Notes: a model not told the origin generated them from the letters alone. A DNA stretch of 64,000 nt from an uncultured Lachnospiraceae bacterium (GCA_947591245.1 CANQCY010000001.1:143733-207732); one strand, 5' to 3'; counted from the first letter of the stretch, positions 1 to 9,430 are shown. Program-made: numbers and translations.

Positions 1-110
1 AAGATGAAATGGATGTTTTTGTGGGAAATATCAAGAAATTTTCTGCAGTGCCCGGAGCACGTGACGATGCATATGCAGTTAAGATTAAATCAGTATACAG
101 AGAGGAGTAA
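1..110 (+). CDS. fliM: Flagellar motor switch protein FliM, C-terminal end (partial)
   Basis: Only the last 35 codons are in the window, in the frame starting at base 3 and stopping with TAA at 108-110. The tail reads ...VGNIKKFSAVPG... and ends VYREE, which fits the SpoA-type C-terminus of FliM that packs into the C-ring of the flagellar switch. The gene begins upstream of the window. Its last codons carry the GAGGAG ribosome site of fliY, so the two are closely coupled. The assignment rests on this short tail plus the position directly before fliY; FliN-type proteins share the fold but are less likely here. Confidence 0.8.
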   Translation, partial: DEMDVFVGNIKKFSAVPGARDDAYAVKIKSVYREE

Positions 111-116
111 AATGCA

Positions 117-1337
117 ATGGATGGAATGTTATCGCAGGAAGAAATCAATGCATTGCTCGGTGGCATGGACGGCGATTCCAGTGCTGAATCAGATGCCGGC
201 CAGCAGGAAGCGCCGGGTATGGGCGCAGCCGATTCTTCCACAGCAGCAGAATCCGAGGAGCGTTTATCTCTGGAAGAGGGCGACGCCTTAGGCGAGATCG
301 CAAATATCAGTATGGGAACGGCGGCTACAACGCTGTCTGTATTGATGAATAATCGGGTCGAGATTACGACGCCACAGCTTTCTTATGTGACTGTTGATGA
401 TCTCAAAGAACGTAATCAGGCTCCGTGCGTGTTTATATACATAGGTTACCGTACGGGACTGGAAGGAAAAAATGTTCTGATACTGAAAGAAAAGGATGTA
501 AAAATCATTACAGATCTTATGATGGGTGGTGATGGAACCAATACCGATGTAGAACTTTCGGAGCTCCACCTCAGCGCCATCAGTGAGGCGATGAATCAGA
601 TGATGGGTTCGGCGGCCACTTCGATGTCGACGATGATTAATGAAATGGTGGATATCAGTCCGCCCACATCGATCCGGGTGGATTTTGATGATGACGTCGG
701 CCTTCAGGATGTTCTGAAAGACATGGTAGGAAAATTATTTGCGCAGGTTTCCTTTAAGATGGTAATCGGAGATTTGATTGACAGCGAGATCATACAGTTA
801 TATCCGCTTCAATTTGCGCGTATGCTATACGATAAGTTTAAAGATACGATGGGAGGAGGCGGCGTAGAAGAAGAGCCGGCGCCGCAACCCGCCGCTGCGC
901 CGCAGCCGGCGGCAGCGCCGCAACAGCAGCCGGCGCAACAGCCACAGCAGCCGGCGCAACAGCCGGTGATGCAGCAGATGCCGCCGCAGCAAATGATGAT
1001 GGGGGCGATGCCGATGTATGCAATGCCGCCTCAGGATTTGAATGTGCAGCCGGCACAATTCCAGAGCTTTGCACCGGTGCAGAATTTAGACGGTATTGCT
1101 CCGGAAAACATAGATTTGATTATGGATGTGCCGCTGGAAGTTACGGTTGAGCTTGGCAGAACCAGCAAATCCATAAAAGAGATACTGGATTTTTCGCCGG
1201 GTACGGTCATAGAGCTGGATAAACTTGCCGGAGAACCCATTGACGTGTTAGTGAATGGTAAATTTGTAGCCAAAGGCGAAGTGGTCGTTATTGAAGAAAA
1301 CTTCGCTATTCGTGTAACTGAAATTATTAAAGATTAA
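117..1337 (+). CDS. fliY: Flagellar motor switch phosphatase FliY (CheC-like + FliN/SpoA)
   Basis: This C-ring protein of Gram-positive motors combines CheY-P phosphatase activity with the FliN role. The N-terminus (MLSQEEINALL) is the short CheY-P-binding peptide shared with FliM. Residues about 50-240 are a CheC-like domain with two intact phosphatase motifs: D56-x3-E60-x2-N63 with P86, and S153-x3-E157-x2-N160 with P183. Residues about 250-315 form a Pro/Gln/Ala/Met-rich low-complexity linker. Residues about 325-406 are the SpoA/FliN domain. ATG 117 follows GAGGAG by 9 bases. No separate cheC is seen in the window, so this may be the main CheY-P phosphatase of the cell. Confidence 0.95.
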   Translation: MDGMLSQEEINALLGGMDGDSSAESDAGQQEAPGMGAADSSTAAESEERLSLEEGDALGEIANISMGTAATTLSVLMNNRVEITTPQLSYVTVDDLKERNQAPCVFIYIGYRTGLEGKNVLILKEKDVKIITDLMMGGDGTNTDVELSELHLSAISEAMNQMMGSAATSMSTMINEMVDISPPTSIRVDFDDDVGLQDVLKDMVGKLFAQVSFKMVIGDLIDSEIIQLYPLQFARMLYDKFKDTMGGGGVEEEPAPQPAAAPQPAAAPQQQPAQQPQQPAQQPVMQQMPPQQMMMGAMPMYAMPPQDLNVQPAQFQSFAPVQNLDGIAPENIDLIMDVPLEVTVELGRTSKSIKEILDFSPGTVIELDKLAGEPIDVLVNGKFVAKGEVVVIEENFAIRVTEIIKD

Positions 1338-1355
1338 TTACGGAGGAAAATAACA

Positions 1356-1718
1356 ATGGCAAAAAGTGTTTTGGTATGTGATGACGCAGCGTTTATGAGA
1401 GTCATGATTAAAGACATTTTAACAAAAAACGGCTATGATGTAGTCGGAGAAGCGGAAAATGGCATGGTTGCTGTCGATAAGTACAATGAGACAAAACCGG
1501 ATTTGGTTATGATGGATATCACGATGCCGGAGATGGATGGTATTCAGGCGCTGAAGAAGATCAAAGAGACAGATGCGGGAGCAAACATTATTATGTGTTC
1601 TGCAATGGGCCAGCAGGCTATGGTCATTGAGTCTATTCAGTCGGGCGCCAAGGACTTTATCGTAAAGCCATTTCAGGCGGATCGCGTTTTGGAAGCCGTA
1701 AAGAAGGTAATCGGATAA
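1356..1718 (+). CDS. cheY: Chemotaxis response regulator CheY
   Basis: This is a stand-alone 120-residue receiver domain. The acidic pair D9-D10, phospho-acceptor D54 (MMDITMPEMDG), S82 and K104 (VKPF) are all present, the full set for a working CheY. When phosphorylated by CheA it binds the FliM/FliY switch and changes rotation; FliY would dephosphorylate it. An upstream GGAGG lies at normal distance. It sits between fliY and fliO, the usual place in Bacillus and Clostridia fla/che operons. There is no output domain. Confidence 0.95.
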   Translation: MAKSVLVCDDAAFMRVMIKDILTKNGYDVVGEAENGMVAVDKYNETKPDLVMMDITMPEMDGIQALKKIKETDAGANIIMCSAMGQQAMVIESIQSGAKDFIVKPFQADRVLEAVKKVIG

Positions 1719-1719
1719 A

Positions 1720-2076
1720 ATGGCGAATAATATTCTGCAGTTGCTTGGCATGGTTGTGGTGTTTATTTTAATTCTCGCTGCGACGTATTATGTGACAAAA
1801 TGGATTGCCAGGTCGGGGGCGATTCAGCCCTCTTCAAAGAATATTAAAGTGATTGAAACTTTTAAAATTGCACCAAATAAATATATCCAGATTATCCGGT
1901 TAGGCAGTCGGTATTATTCGATTGGCGTGACAAAGGAGCATATAACCTTTCTTTCTGCATTAGACGAGGAACAGCTGAATTTGCAGGAATTGGACGCGGC
2001 TTTACCTAACGCCACGTTTGTGGATGTTATGAGTAAAGTTGCTTCCAGGATTAAAAAGAAAGAAGAAAAAAAATAA
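1720..2076 (+). CDS. fliO: Flagellar biosynthesis protein FliO
   Basis: This small bitopic membrane protein helps assemble FliP in the flagellar export gate. It has one transmembrane segment at residues about 3-25 and a compact cytoplasmic domain of about 80 residues typical of the FliO/FliZ family (IKVIETFKIAPNKYIQIIRLG... pattern). The Lys-rich end (RIKKKEEKK) is usual. ATG 1720 starts two bases after the cheY stop, so translation is probably coupled. Sequence conservation in the family is low; position directly before fliP supports the call. Confidence 0.85.
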   Translation: MANNILQLLGMVVVFILILAATYYVTKWIARSGAIQPSSKNIKVIETFKIAPNKYIQIIRLGSRYYSIGVTKEHITFLSALDEEQLNLQELDAALPNATFVDVMSKVASRIKKKEEKK

Positions 2077-2091
2077 GAAAAGGTTGGTATT

Positions 2092-2943
2092 ATGAGAACA
2101 CATAAGAGATGGTTTTTGATTGTATGCAAAGGGATGTCTCTGTTTTTGGTACTATGTATATTAACCTTTTTTTGTGGTACAATCATACATGCTGCGCCGG
2201 TGAGCTCCGATGCCAATGCAGATCAGGTCGGGGCAGCTTCGACAGGAGGCGTTAGCGATCCTGAGGATCCGGACAGTTTTGAATTTAATATAACGTCAAA
2301 TGCGGGGAGCAGCAGCTTATCAGCAAGTCTGCAGATGCTTCTTGTTCTGACGGTTTTATCCATAGCACCATCGATCCTTATCATGATGACGTCGTTTACA
2401 AGGATTATTGTGGTGCTACATTTTGTGCGCTCGGCGCTGGGAACGCAGACAACGCCGCCGAACCAGGTTCTGACCGGGTTGGCGCTGTTTTTGACGCTGT
2501 TTATTATGTCGCCGGTCATAGCGGATGTTAATGCGAATTGCGTACAGCCGTTCCAGCAGGGACAGCTGACTCAGGAGGAGGCGCTTAACGCGGGCCTGAA
2601 GCCGATCCGTGAATTTATGTTTGAACAGACGAATCGATCAGATATACGCCTCTTTCTGGACATAGAAGGAGAGGACAGGGAAATTAATTCTGAAGAAGAT
2701 ATTCCCACTATGGTTCTCATGCCGGCGTTTATGATCAGCGAACTGCGGACTGCGTTTATTATCGGCTTTATGATTTATTTGCCGTTTATTATTATAGATA
2801 TGGTTGTGGCGTCGACGCTCATGTCGATGGGCATGATGATGCTGCCCCCCACTACGATTTCCATGCCGTTTAAGATTTTGCTGTTTGTATTGGCAGATGG
2901 TTGGAATTTAGTGATAGGGGAGCTTGTTAAAACGTTTTATTAG
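2092..2943 (+). CDS. fliP: Flagellar type III export gate protein FliP
   Basis: This is a core export-gate subunit that forms the FliP5-FliQ4-FliR1 complex at the centre of the basal body. The N-terminus has a cleavable signal peptide (basic MRTHKRW, hydrophobic core, HAAP near residue 35). The mature part carries family hallmarks: MTSFTRIIVVLHFVRSALG, TPPNQVLTGLALFLT and the C-terminal MGMMMLPPTTISMPFKI. Length of 283 residues is slightly above the family norm because of an acidic spacer after the signal peptide. A GGTTG-type ribosome site precedes ATG 2092. fliQ follows within 35 bases. Confidence 0.95.
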   Translation: MRTHKRWFLIVCKGMSLFLVLCILTFFCGTIIHAAPVSSDANADQVGAASTGGVSDPEDPDSFEFNITSNAGSSSLSASLQMLLVLTVLSIAPSILIMMTSFTRIIVVLHFVRSALGTQTTPPNQVLTGLALFLTLFIMSPVIADVNANCVQPFQQGQLTQEEALNAGLKPIREFMFEQTNRSDIRLFLDIEGEDREINSEEDIPTMVLMPAFMISELRTAFIIGFMIYLPFIIIDMVVASTLMSMGMMMLPPTTISMPFKILLFVLADGWNLVIGELVKTFY

Positions 2944-2978
2944 TGTTGATCTTATAGGAAAGCGAGGTGGCGGGTACT

Positions 2979-3248
2979 ATGACAGAAGCAGATGTGGTTG
3001 ATATTTCATCAAAGATGATCTGGGTTATTATCAAGTGTTCTGCGCCATTGCTGCTTGTTTCCCTTATCGTGGGATTGATCATCAGCATATTTCAGACAGT
3101 CACGTCCATACAGGAGCAGACGCTTACGTTTGTGCCGAAGCTGCTGGCGATCTTTATTGTGCTGCTTTTGTGCGGGAACTGGATTATGAATAACTGCGTT
3201 GAGTTTTTCCGGCTGCTGTGTGAAAGCTTTAAATTGTTTGTGAAATAA
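2979..3248 (+). CDS. fliQ: Flagellar export gate protein FliQ
   Basis: This is a two-helix hairpin membrane protein of the export gate. ATG 2979 is chosen over GTG 2967 because it gives exactly 89 residues, the usual family length, begins MTEADVVDISSKMIW as FliQ proteins do, and has GAGGTGG eight bases upstream. Both transmembrane segments are clear (about 17-40 and 51-74). The motif ISIFQTVTSIQEQTLTFVPK is a FliQ signature. It lies between fliP and fliR, as in most bacteria. Confidence 0.95.
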   Translation: MTEADVVDISSKMIWVIIKCSAPLLLVSLIVGLIISIFQTVTSIQEQTLTFVPKLLAIFIVLLLCGNWIMNNCVEFFRLLCESFKLFVK

Positions 3249-3276
3249 GCAGGCTGTCTGGTAAGGAGGAATTACT

Positions 3277-4059
3277 GTGAATCATGCGTTTAATTTTACG
3301 GTAGAGAATCTTGAATTTTATCTCATGGTTCTGATTCGCATTTCATCCTTTGTCATGGTAGCCCCGTTTTTCAATTTTCAGACGATACCCGCCAGGTGGA
3401 AGTTTGCCGTCAGCTTCTTGCTGAGCGTCGTGATGATTCAGTCGATTCCCGCAGTACAGCTTGAATACACCGGAATTATCGGTTTTTCGGCGCTTATTAT
3501 AAAAGAATGCGCGGTAGGGCTGATTCTCGGATATGTTTGCAATATATGCCTTTATATCGTGAATTTCGCCGGACAGCTGATGGATATGGACATGGGATTG
3601 TCAATGGCGAGCATGTTTGATCCGATTACCAGCGTGCAGGTATCCGTAACCGCAAATATGTATGTGTATCTGGTTATGCTCGTTATGGTAGTGACAAATA
3701 TGCACCATTATGTCATAAGGGCGATCTTGGAAACGTTTGAGTATTTCACGATCGGGCAGGAGGTTTTCAATGCGAATCTTCTCCAAATGGCGATTGGGTT
3801 CATCACAAATTATTTTGTGATCGGATTTCGGATCGTGCTTCCCGTATTTGCGTGCATGCTTGTGATCAATGTGGTGCTCGGCGTTTTGTCGAGGGCGGCG
3901 CCGCAGATGAATATGTTCGTTGTCGGTATGCAGCTTAAAGTGTTTGCTGGCATTCTTGTGCTGGCGATTATCGTTACGACCGTTCCTACCATTGCAGAGT
4001 TCGTTTTCGGCAAAATGAAGGACGTCGTTACGGATGTATACCGATCGTTTACGCCATAA
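3277..4059 (+). CDS. fliR: Flagellar export gate protein FliR
   Basis: This polytopic membrane subunit completes the FliPQR export gate. It has 260 residues and six or more hydrophobic segments. Family traits include MVAPFFNFQTIPARWKFAVS near the N-terminus and AGQLMDMDMGLSMASMFDP in the middle. It starts at GTG 3277 behind a strong AAGGAGGA ribosome site. The C-terminal end runs to about 30 bases before the likely flhB start, and the flhB ribosome site lies just after the fliR stop. Confidence 0.95.
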   Translation: MNHAFNFTVENLEFYLMVLIRISSFVMVAPFFNFQTIPARWKFAVSFLLSVVMIQSIPAVQLEYTGIIGFSALIIKECAVGLILGYVCNICLYIVNFAGQLMDMDMGLSMASMFDPITSVQVSVTANMYVYLVMLVMVVTNMHHYVIRAILETFEYFTIGQEVFNANLLQMAIGFITNYFVIGFRIVLPVFACMLVINVVLGVLSRAAPQMNMFVVGMQLKVFAGILVLAIIVTTVPTIAEFVFGKMKDVVTDVYRSFTP

Positions 4060-4090
4060 GAAAAAACGGTCAGGAAATGAGGGTTTCGGC

Positions 4091-5188
4091 ATGGTTGAAT
4101 ACAATCTGCAGTTTTTTGCCAAAGATGGAGAGGGCGGAGAAAAAACAGAAGACGCTACCCAGAAAAAGCTGGAAGACGCCAGAAAAGAAGGACAGGTAGC
4201 GAAAAGCCAGGACGTCAGCGTCGCCGTGCTCCTGCTCCTGATGTTTGTATGCCTCCGGGTATTTGGCGGATATATTGTAGATTCTACCCTTAAGGTGTTT
4301 AAGCTGTATTATGGAAGCATTCATGATTATGCGCGCGATTTTACGGTGATGCGGTCGATGAACCTGCTCACGCTGGGGGGCAGGGATATTCTGTTGATTG
4401 CGGGTCCGATTCTTGCGCTGACGCTCATTGCGGCGGTCACTGTCAATGTAGTGCAGGTCAAGTGGAAGCCGACGCTGAAACCGCTTCAGCCGAAGTTCTC
4501 AAAAATCAATCCCATTTCCGGTTTCAAACGGATGTTTTCAAAGGATAAGATTTTTGATCTTTTAAAATCAGTGGCAAAGCTTGCCGTATTGTTTTATGTT
4601 GTATATTCGTCTCTCAAGGACGAGTGGGGAATGGTCGTCAATATTTATGAGCTGGAGCTGTATCCCGCCGTGCTGCTTGTGGTCGATACAGTGATAAATG
4701 TGGGGTTTAAGATTAGTATCGTTTTTATGATATTGGCGGCGGCGGATTATTACTACCAGCGTAGAAAATTTAAGAATGATATGAAGATGACGAAGCAGGA
4801 AGTAAAAGACGAGTATAAAAATACTGAGGGAAATCCGCAAATTAAAGGGCGTATCCGAAGCAAGATGCAGGAGGCGTCGCGAAGGCGTATGATGCAGAGC
4901 GTGCCGGAGGCGGATGTCGTTATTACAAACCCGACTCACCTGGCGATCGCTCTTAAGTATGATAAGGAGCTGGCGGAAGCGCCGGTGGTGCTTGCCAAGG
5001 GAGCGGATTTTCTCGCAGAAAAGATTAAGGCGGCGGCGCGGGAAAATAAAGTGGAGATTGTTGAGAATAAGCCGCTGGCGAGAATGTTATATTACAATGT
5101 AGAAATCGGAAACCAGATTCCGCCGGAATTGTACCAGATGGTGGCGGAGGTGCTGGCTTACGTATATGGAATACAAGGTAAGCTCTGA
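4091..5188 (+). CDS. flhB: Flagellar export switch protein FlhB
   Basis: FlhB controls the change from rod/hook to filament export. ATG 4091 is preferred to the upstream in-frame ATG 4034: it gives MVEYNLQFFAKDGEGGEKTEDAT, the typical clostridial beginning, has GAGGG seven bases upstream, and avoids overlap with fliR. The N-terminal half has four transmembrane segments. The self-cleaving N280-P281-T282-H283 motif is intact (VVITNPTHLAIAL). Length is 365 residues. flhA follows with a 44-base gap. Confidence 0.95.
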   Translation: MVEYNLQFFAKDGEGGEKTEDATQKKLEDARKEGQVAKSQDVSVAVLLLLMFVCLRVFGGYIVDSTLKVFKLYYGSIHDYARDFTVMRSMNLLTLGGRDILLIAGPILALTLIAAVTVNVVQVKWKPTLKPLQPKFSKINPISGFKRMFSKDKIFDLLKSVAKLAVLFYVVYSSLKDEWGMVVNIYELELYPAVLLVVDTVINVGFKISIVFMILAAADYYYQRRKFKNDMKMTKQEVKDEYKNTEGNPQIKGRIRSKMQEASRRRMMQSVPEADVVITNPTHLAIALKYDKELAEAPVVLAKGADFLAEKIKAAARENKVEIVENKPLARMLYYNVEIGNQIPPELYQMVAEVLAYVYGIQGKL

Positions 5189-5232
5189 TATGAAATCAGA
5201 TAAATTATAAGAGATTTGGAGGTGGAGCGGAG

Positions 5233-7269
5233 ATGAAAAAGCAGGATATTATACTCGGACTGTTTGTTTTAATACCTATTTTATGCCTGATTATTCCGGT
5301 TCCGCTCGTATTGCTGGATATTTTATTTACAATGAATATTGCTGTTTCCATGCTGACGCTGTTCAGCGCATTGTTTGCGAAAGAACCGCTTGACATGTCT
5401 TCATTTCCTACGCTGCTGCTTTTGACGACGCTGTTCCGGCTGTCGCTCAATGTAAGCTCTACAAGAAATATTTTGTTGCGGGGAGAGGCGGGCAACGTCG
5501 TAAATACTTTTGGCAATTTCGTGGGAGGCGGTAATCTTGTCGTCGGGGCGGTTGTTTTCCTGATCCTGATTATCGTACAGCTTATGGTAATTAATAAAGG
5601 CTCGGAGCGCGTATCCGAGGTTACGGCGCGGTTTACCCTGGATGCGATGCCCGGCAAGCAGATGGCGATTGACGCCGACTTAAATACGGGTGCGATTACG
5701 GATGAAGAAGCGAAGGAACGAAGAGAAAAAATCCAGTCAGAGGCGGCGTTTTTCGGCTCTATGGATGGCGCTACAAAATATGTAAAAGGAGATGCGACGG
5801 CGGGTCTGATTATTACCGTTATCAACTTTATCGGCGGTCTTGCCATCGGTATACTGATGAGGGGGATGGAGTCGGGGACGGCGCTGCAGACGTATTCCAT
5901 CCTTACGATCGGCGACGGGCTTACGAGCCAGATTCCATCCCTTATGATTTCCCTTGCGACCGGCGTTCTTGTTACGAAAGGGTCGAAGGAGGCGGATATC
6001 GGAGGGATTTTGCAAAGGCAGCTTCTCAGTACGCCCAAGGTACTTATGATCGTAGGATGCGCCCTCATAGGGCTCGGTGTGTTTACTCCGATGAATATCG
6101 TTATTTTTTGCGGGTATGGCATTTTCTTTATCGTGGCGTCCCGTATGATGACGAACGAGCTTGAGATGGCGGAAACAGATATGGAGGTCAGCGAGGAAGA
6201 GGAGTCTGCGGAGGAGATTCGGAGGCCGGAGAACGTGACTTCCCTTCTCAAGGTAGATGCAATCGAGTTGGAATTTGGTTACGGGATCATTCCTCTTGCC
6301 GACGTGAACCAGGGCGGAGACCTGCTTGACCGCGTGGTAATGATCCGAAGGCAGATCGCTCTGGAGCTGGGCTGCGTTGTGCCGATGATTCGCCTCCGCG
6401 ATAATATTCAGCTCAATCCGAACCAGTATGTGATCAAGATCAAGGGCGTTCCGGTTAGTGAAGGCGAGATTTTGTTTGATCACTATATGGCGATGAATCC
6501 GGGATTTGTGGAAGAAGAACTGACCGGTATTCCGACTTTTGAGCCGTCTTTCCATCTGCCGGCGATCTGGATTACGGAAGGGCAGAGGGAGCGCGCCGAG
6601 TCGCTCGGATACACGGTGGTGGATCCGCCGTCAATTATTGCTACCCATCTGATGGAGATTATCCGCGGAAATCTGCATGAACTGCTTACGAGACAGGATG
6701 TACAGAATCTGATTGATAACGTGAAAGAGGCAAATGAAACGCTGATTGCCGAACTTGTACCGAAAATGCTCAGCGTCGGCGAGATTCAGAAAGTATTGCA
6801 GAATCTGCTGATGGAGGGGATTTCGATCCGGGATTCGATTACGATTTTTGAAACGCTTGCGGATTATGCCCCGACAACGCATGACGCCGATATTCTGACG
6901 GAATATGCGAGACAGAGCCTGAAACGGGCAATTTCAAACAAATACTTTTCGCAAAACGAGGCAACCAGCGTTATTACTTTGGATCCCAAAGTGGAGCAGG
7001 AGATTATGAATGCGGTAAAACAGACGGAACAGGGAGCGTACCTGGCTCTGGATCCGGATTATTCTGCAAAGCTTATGGAAGCGCTTCAGGAAGAGAGCGG
7101 AAAACTGGAAGAACTCGGAAGAACGCCGATTATTATTACGTCGCCTATTGTCAGAATGTATTTTAAACATCTGACGATGGAGCAGTTTAAAAACTTACAT
7201 GTATTATCATATAATGAGGTTGATTCCGATGTGGAACTTCAGTCAGTTGGGATGGTGACAGTTGAATGA
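5233..7269 (+). CDS. flhA: Flagellar export protein FlhA
   Basis: This is the large export-gate subunit that takes up protons and docks chaperone-substrate complexes in a cytoplasmic ring. Residues 1 to about 310 hold about eight transmembrane segments. The FHIPEP signature appears around residues 133-153 (RFTLDAMPGKQMAIDADLN). The C-terminal cytoplasmic domain runs to residue 678. An acidic linker (about 313-335) separates the halves. The start has a GGAGGTGGAG site. The last codons overlap flhF by four bases (ATGA). Confidence 0.97.
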   Translation: MKKQDIILGLFVLIPILCLIIPVPLVLLDILFTMNIAVSMLTLFSALFAKEPLDMSSFPTLLLLTTLFRLSLNVSSTRNILLRGEAGNVVNTFGNFVGGGNLVVGAVVFLILIIVQLMVINKGSERVSEVTARFTLDAMPGKQMAIDADLNTGAITDEEAKERREKIQSEAAFFGSMDGATKYVKGDATAGLIITVINFIGGLAIGILMRGMESGTALQTYSILTIGDGLTSQIPSLMISLATGVLVTKGSKEADIGGILQRQLLSTPKVLMIVGCALIGLGVFTPMNIVIFCGYGIFFIVASRMMTNELEMAETDMEVSEEEESAEEIRRPENVTSLLKVDAIELEFGYGIIPLADVNQGGDLLDRVVMIRRQIALELGCVVPMIRLRDNIQLNPNQYVIKIKGVPVSEGEILFDHYMAMNPGFVEEELTGIPTFEPSFHLPAIWITEGQRERAESLGYTVVDPPSIIATHLMEIIRGNLHELLTRQDVQNLIDNVKEANETLIAELVPKMLSVGEIQKVLQNLLMEGISIRDSITIFETLADYAPTTHDADILTEYARQSLKRAISNKYFSQNEATSVITLDPKVEQEIMNAVKQTEQGAYLALDPDYSAKLMEALQEESGKLEELGRTPIIITSPIVRMYFKHLTMEQFKNLHVLSYNEVDSDVELQSVGMVTVE

Positions 7270-8543
7270 TTATAAAGAAATTTTTGGCAAAAACAGAAAC
7301 AGAAGCAATTGAGATGGCGAAGAAGGAGCTGGGCAGCAACGCCGTAGTCATGAATATAAAAAAAGTGCAGCCGAAAGGCCTCGCTAAGCTTTTTGTAAAA
7401 AGCAAAGTGGAGGTGACGGCGGCGCTCGATGAAAATATTGTCTATGATACGGATGGCAAAAGCGAAAAGAAGGAAACGGAATCAAAGCATGACGGGGTCG
7501 CTTTGGAAATATCCGGACAGAAGGCGATTCCGGGAAACGTACCGGACATCGTGGCAGATGAAAACGAGGATGACAAAAACGTGGCTGCGATTGAGGAAAA
7601 GCTCGACAGTCTGCAGCGGATGCTTGAAAAGCAGATGATGGAGAAGGCGCAGGAGGAAAAGGAGCCGTCCGTTCAGGAAAATGACGCGATAGAACATGCG
7701 GAGAAGGAAAAAGAGAAAAAGGAGACGCCGGGAAAAGAGCATGACAAGACGGCAGCCTGCAAGGAGCTGATTCGCAAGCAGATGATACAAAATGAAGTGG
7801 AGCAGTCGATTGTTGACCGCCTGATCGATGAGATTGATAAATCTCTGCCGAAAGACGCATCTCTCGACCAGATTCTCGGCGCCATTTACCAGAAAATCAT
7901 TCTTATGGCGGGACGCCCGTACCTCATTGACAAAACACAGAGTAAAGAGACGAAATATATATTTTTTCTCGGTTCTACAGGTGTAGGAAAAACGACTACG
8001 ATCGCGAAAATCGCGTCGAAGATGAAACTGGATCACAAGAAGAATATTGCCCTTGTGACGGCGGATACGTATCGTATTGCCGCAGTTGAGCAGCTTAAGA
8101 CGTATGCCAATATTCTGGGCGTGCCGCTTTATGTCGTGTATCATGCGGACGAATTGGGAGAGATGCTGGAAGAACTCAGCCAGTATGATATGTGTCTGGT
8201 TGATACGGCGGGCTGTTCCCATAAGAATAAGGCGCAGATGGAAATTGTCAGCAATCTGATCGATCAGGTGCCGATTTCCAGACGGGAAATATATCTTGTT
8301 CTGAATGCGGCAACGAAATACAGCGATTTAAAGGAAATTGCGGACGTGTATTCCAAAATCACGGATTACAGCCTGATTTTTACCAAATTGGACGAGACGT
8401 CTTCGGCAGGAGTGATGCTGAATATGAAGGTGTACACAGACCGTCCGTTATCGTATGTGACCTGGGGGCAGAATGTCCCTGACGACATCGGCAAAGTAGA
8501 TGCGCAAAAAATGGCAAAAGAACTGTTAGGAGGTAAGTCGTAG
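7266..8543 (+). CDS. flhF: Flagellar biosynthesis GTPase FlhF (SRP family)
   Basis: This SRP-type GTPase sets flagellar placement and works as a pair with FlhG. Domains: an N-terminal basic B region (about 1-55), a long charged Glu/Lys-rich linker (about 60-165), then the N and G domains. The P-loop is GSTGVGKT at 236-243. G2/G3-type motifs follow (TADTYRIAAVEQL; LVDTAGCSHK) and TKLDETSSAG lies near the C-terminus. It overlaps flhA at its start and flhG at its stop by one base, so the three are translationally coupled. Confidence 0.95.
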   Translation: MIIKKFLAKTETEAIEMAKKELGSNAVVMNIKKVQPKGLAKLFVKSKVEVTAALDENIVYDTDGKSEKKETESKHDGVALEISGQKAIPGNVPDIVADENEDDKNVAAIEEKLDSLQRMLEKQMMEKAQEEKEPSVQENDAIEHAEKEKEKKETPGKEHDKTAACKELIRKQMIQNEVEQSIVDRLIDEIDKSLPKDASLDQILGAIYQKIILMAGRPYLIDKTQSKETKYIFFLGSTGVGKTTTIAKIASKMKLDHKKNIALVTADTYRIAAVEQLKTYANILGVPLYVVYHADELGEMLEELSQYDMCLVDTAGCSHKNKAQMEIVSNLIDQVPISRREIYLVLNAATKYSDLKEIADVYSKITDYSLIFTKLDETSSAGVMLNMKVYTDRPLSYVTWGQNVPDDIGKVDAQKMAKELLGGKS

Positions 8544-9430
8544 TGGACCAGGCAGATCGGTTAAGAAATATTATAAAAAAACAGGACTTATCGCCGGAGA
8601 GAACGAGAACGGCAAAGGTTATCACCGTGACGAGCGGCAAGGGCGGCGTCGGCAAGTCGAGCTTGTCCGTAAATCTTGCGATTCAGCTGAGCCGTTTGGG
8701 AAAACGCGTTGTGATTTTTGATGCGGATTTTGGACTTGCCAATATCGAAATTATGCTCGGGATGCATCCGAAATATAACCTTGCCGACGTGATGTACCAT
8801 GGAAAGAGGATTAAGGACGTTATCACCTGCGGGCCTGAAAATATCGGTTTTATATCGGGGGGTTCCGGTATTCACGAATTGACCAACATATCAAGAGATC
8901 AGGTGTTTTCCCTGATACATAAATTGGAGGAATTGGATCGCCTTGCCGATATAATTATTGTAGACACGGGAGCCGGCATCAGTGATACGGTGCTTGAATT
9001 TGTGGCGGCGAGTGAAGAAGTGCTGCTTGTCGCGACGCCGGAACCCACGTCGGTGACAGACGCCTATGCCCTGATGAAGGTGCTGAACAGGAGGACGGCT
9101 TACAAGCTTGACCGCACGACAGTGAGGCTCGTGGCGAATCAGGTCAGGGAAGAGTGGGAAGCGGAGGATTTATTTGAGAAGCTGGGCGCAGTGGCGCGCA
9201 GATTTTTGGATATTGAGGTAGAATATCTGGGAGCCGTACCGTATGATAAAAATATGCAGAGGGCGGTGATGCATCAGAATCCGGTGAGCGTATGCCGTCC
9301 GGACGCAAAATCTGCCAGAGCATTGAAGCGGATCGCCCTCCTGCTCGAGGATCCGCTTTCATTGGAAGAAGAGCACGGCGGTATCGCAAAGCTGTTTGCC
9401 AGCGTGATCCGTATGAAATTTATGAAGTAG
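8543..9430 (+). CDS. flhG: Flagellar number regulator FlhG (MinD-like ATPase)
   Basis: This ParA/MinD-family ATPase limits flagellar number and stimulates FlhF GTPase. The deviant Walker A is GKGGVGKSS at 32-40; switch motifs FDADFGLANIEIML and VDTGAGISDTV follow. The N-terminus MDQADRLRNIIKK resembles the short FlhG segment that activates FlhF. It starts at GTG 8543, sharing one base with the flhF stop, behind TTAGGAGG. Length of 295 residues is normal. A hydrophobic C-terminal helix (about 282-295) could be the membrane-targeting end. Confidence 0.95.
   Translation: MDQADRLRNIIKKQDLSPERTRTAKVITVTSGKGGVGKSSLSVNLAIQLSRLGKRVVIFDADFGLANIEIMLGMHPKYNLADVMYHGKRIKDVITCGPENIGFISGGSGIHELTNISRDQVFSLIHKLEELDRLADIIIVDTGAGISDTVLEFVAASEEVLLVATPEPTSVTDAYALMKVLNRRTAYKLDRTTVRLVANQVREEWEAEDLFEKLGAVARRFLDIEVEYLGAVPYDKNMQRAVMHQNPVSVCRPDAKSARALKRIALLLEDPLSLEEEHGGIAKLFASVIRMKFMK

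Noticed and set aside
864..1010. Pro/Gln-rich repeat in fliY as a mobile or tandem repeat
   Set aside because: It is an in-frame low-complexity linker (APQPAA, QPAQQ) without exact periodic units; common in FliY.
2967..3248. GTG 2967 as the fliQ start
   Set aside because: ATG 2979 gives exactly 89 residues, the family length, and has the better spaced GAGGTGG.
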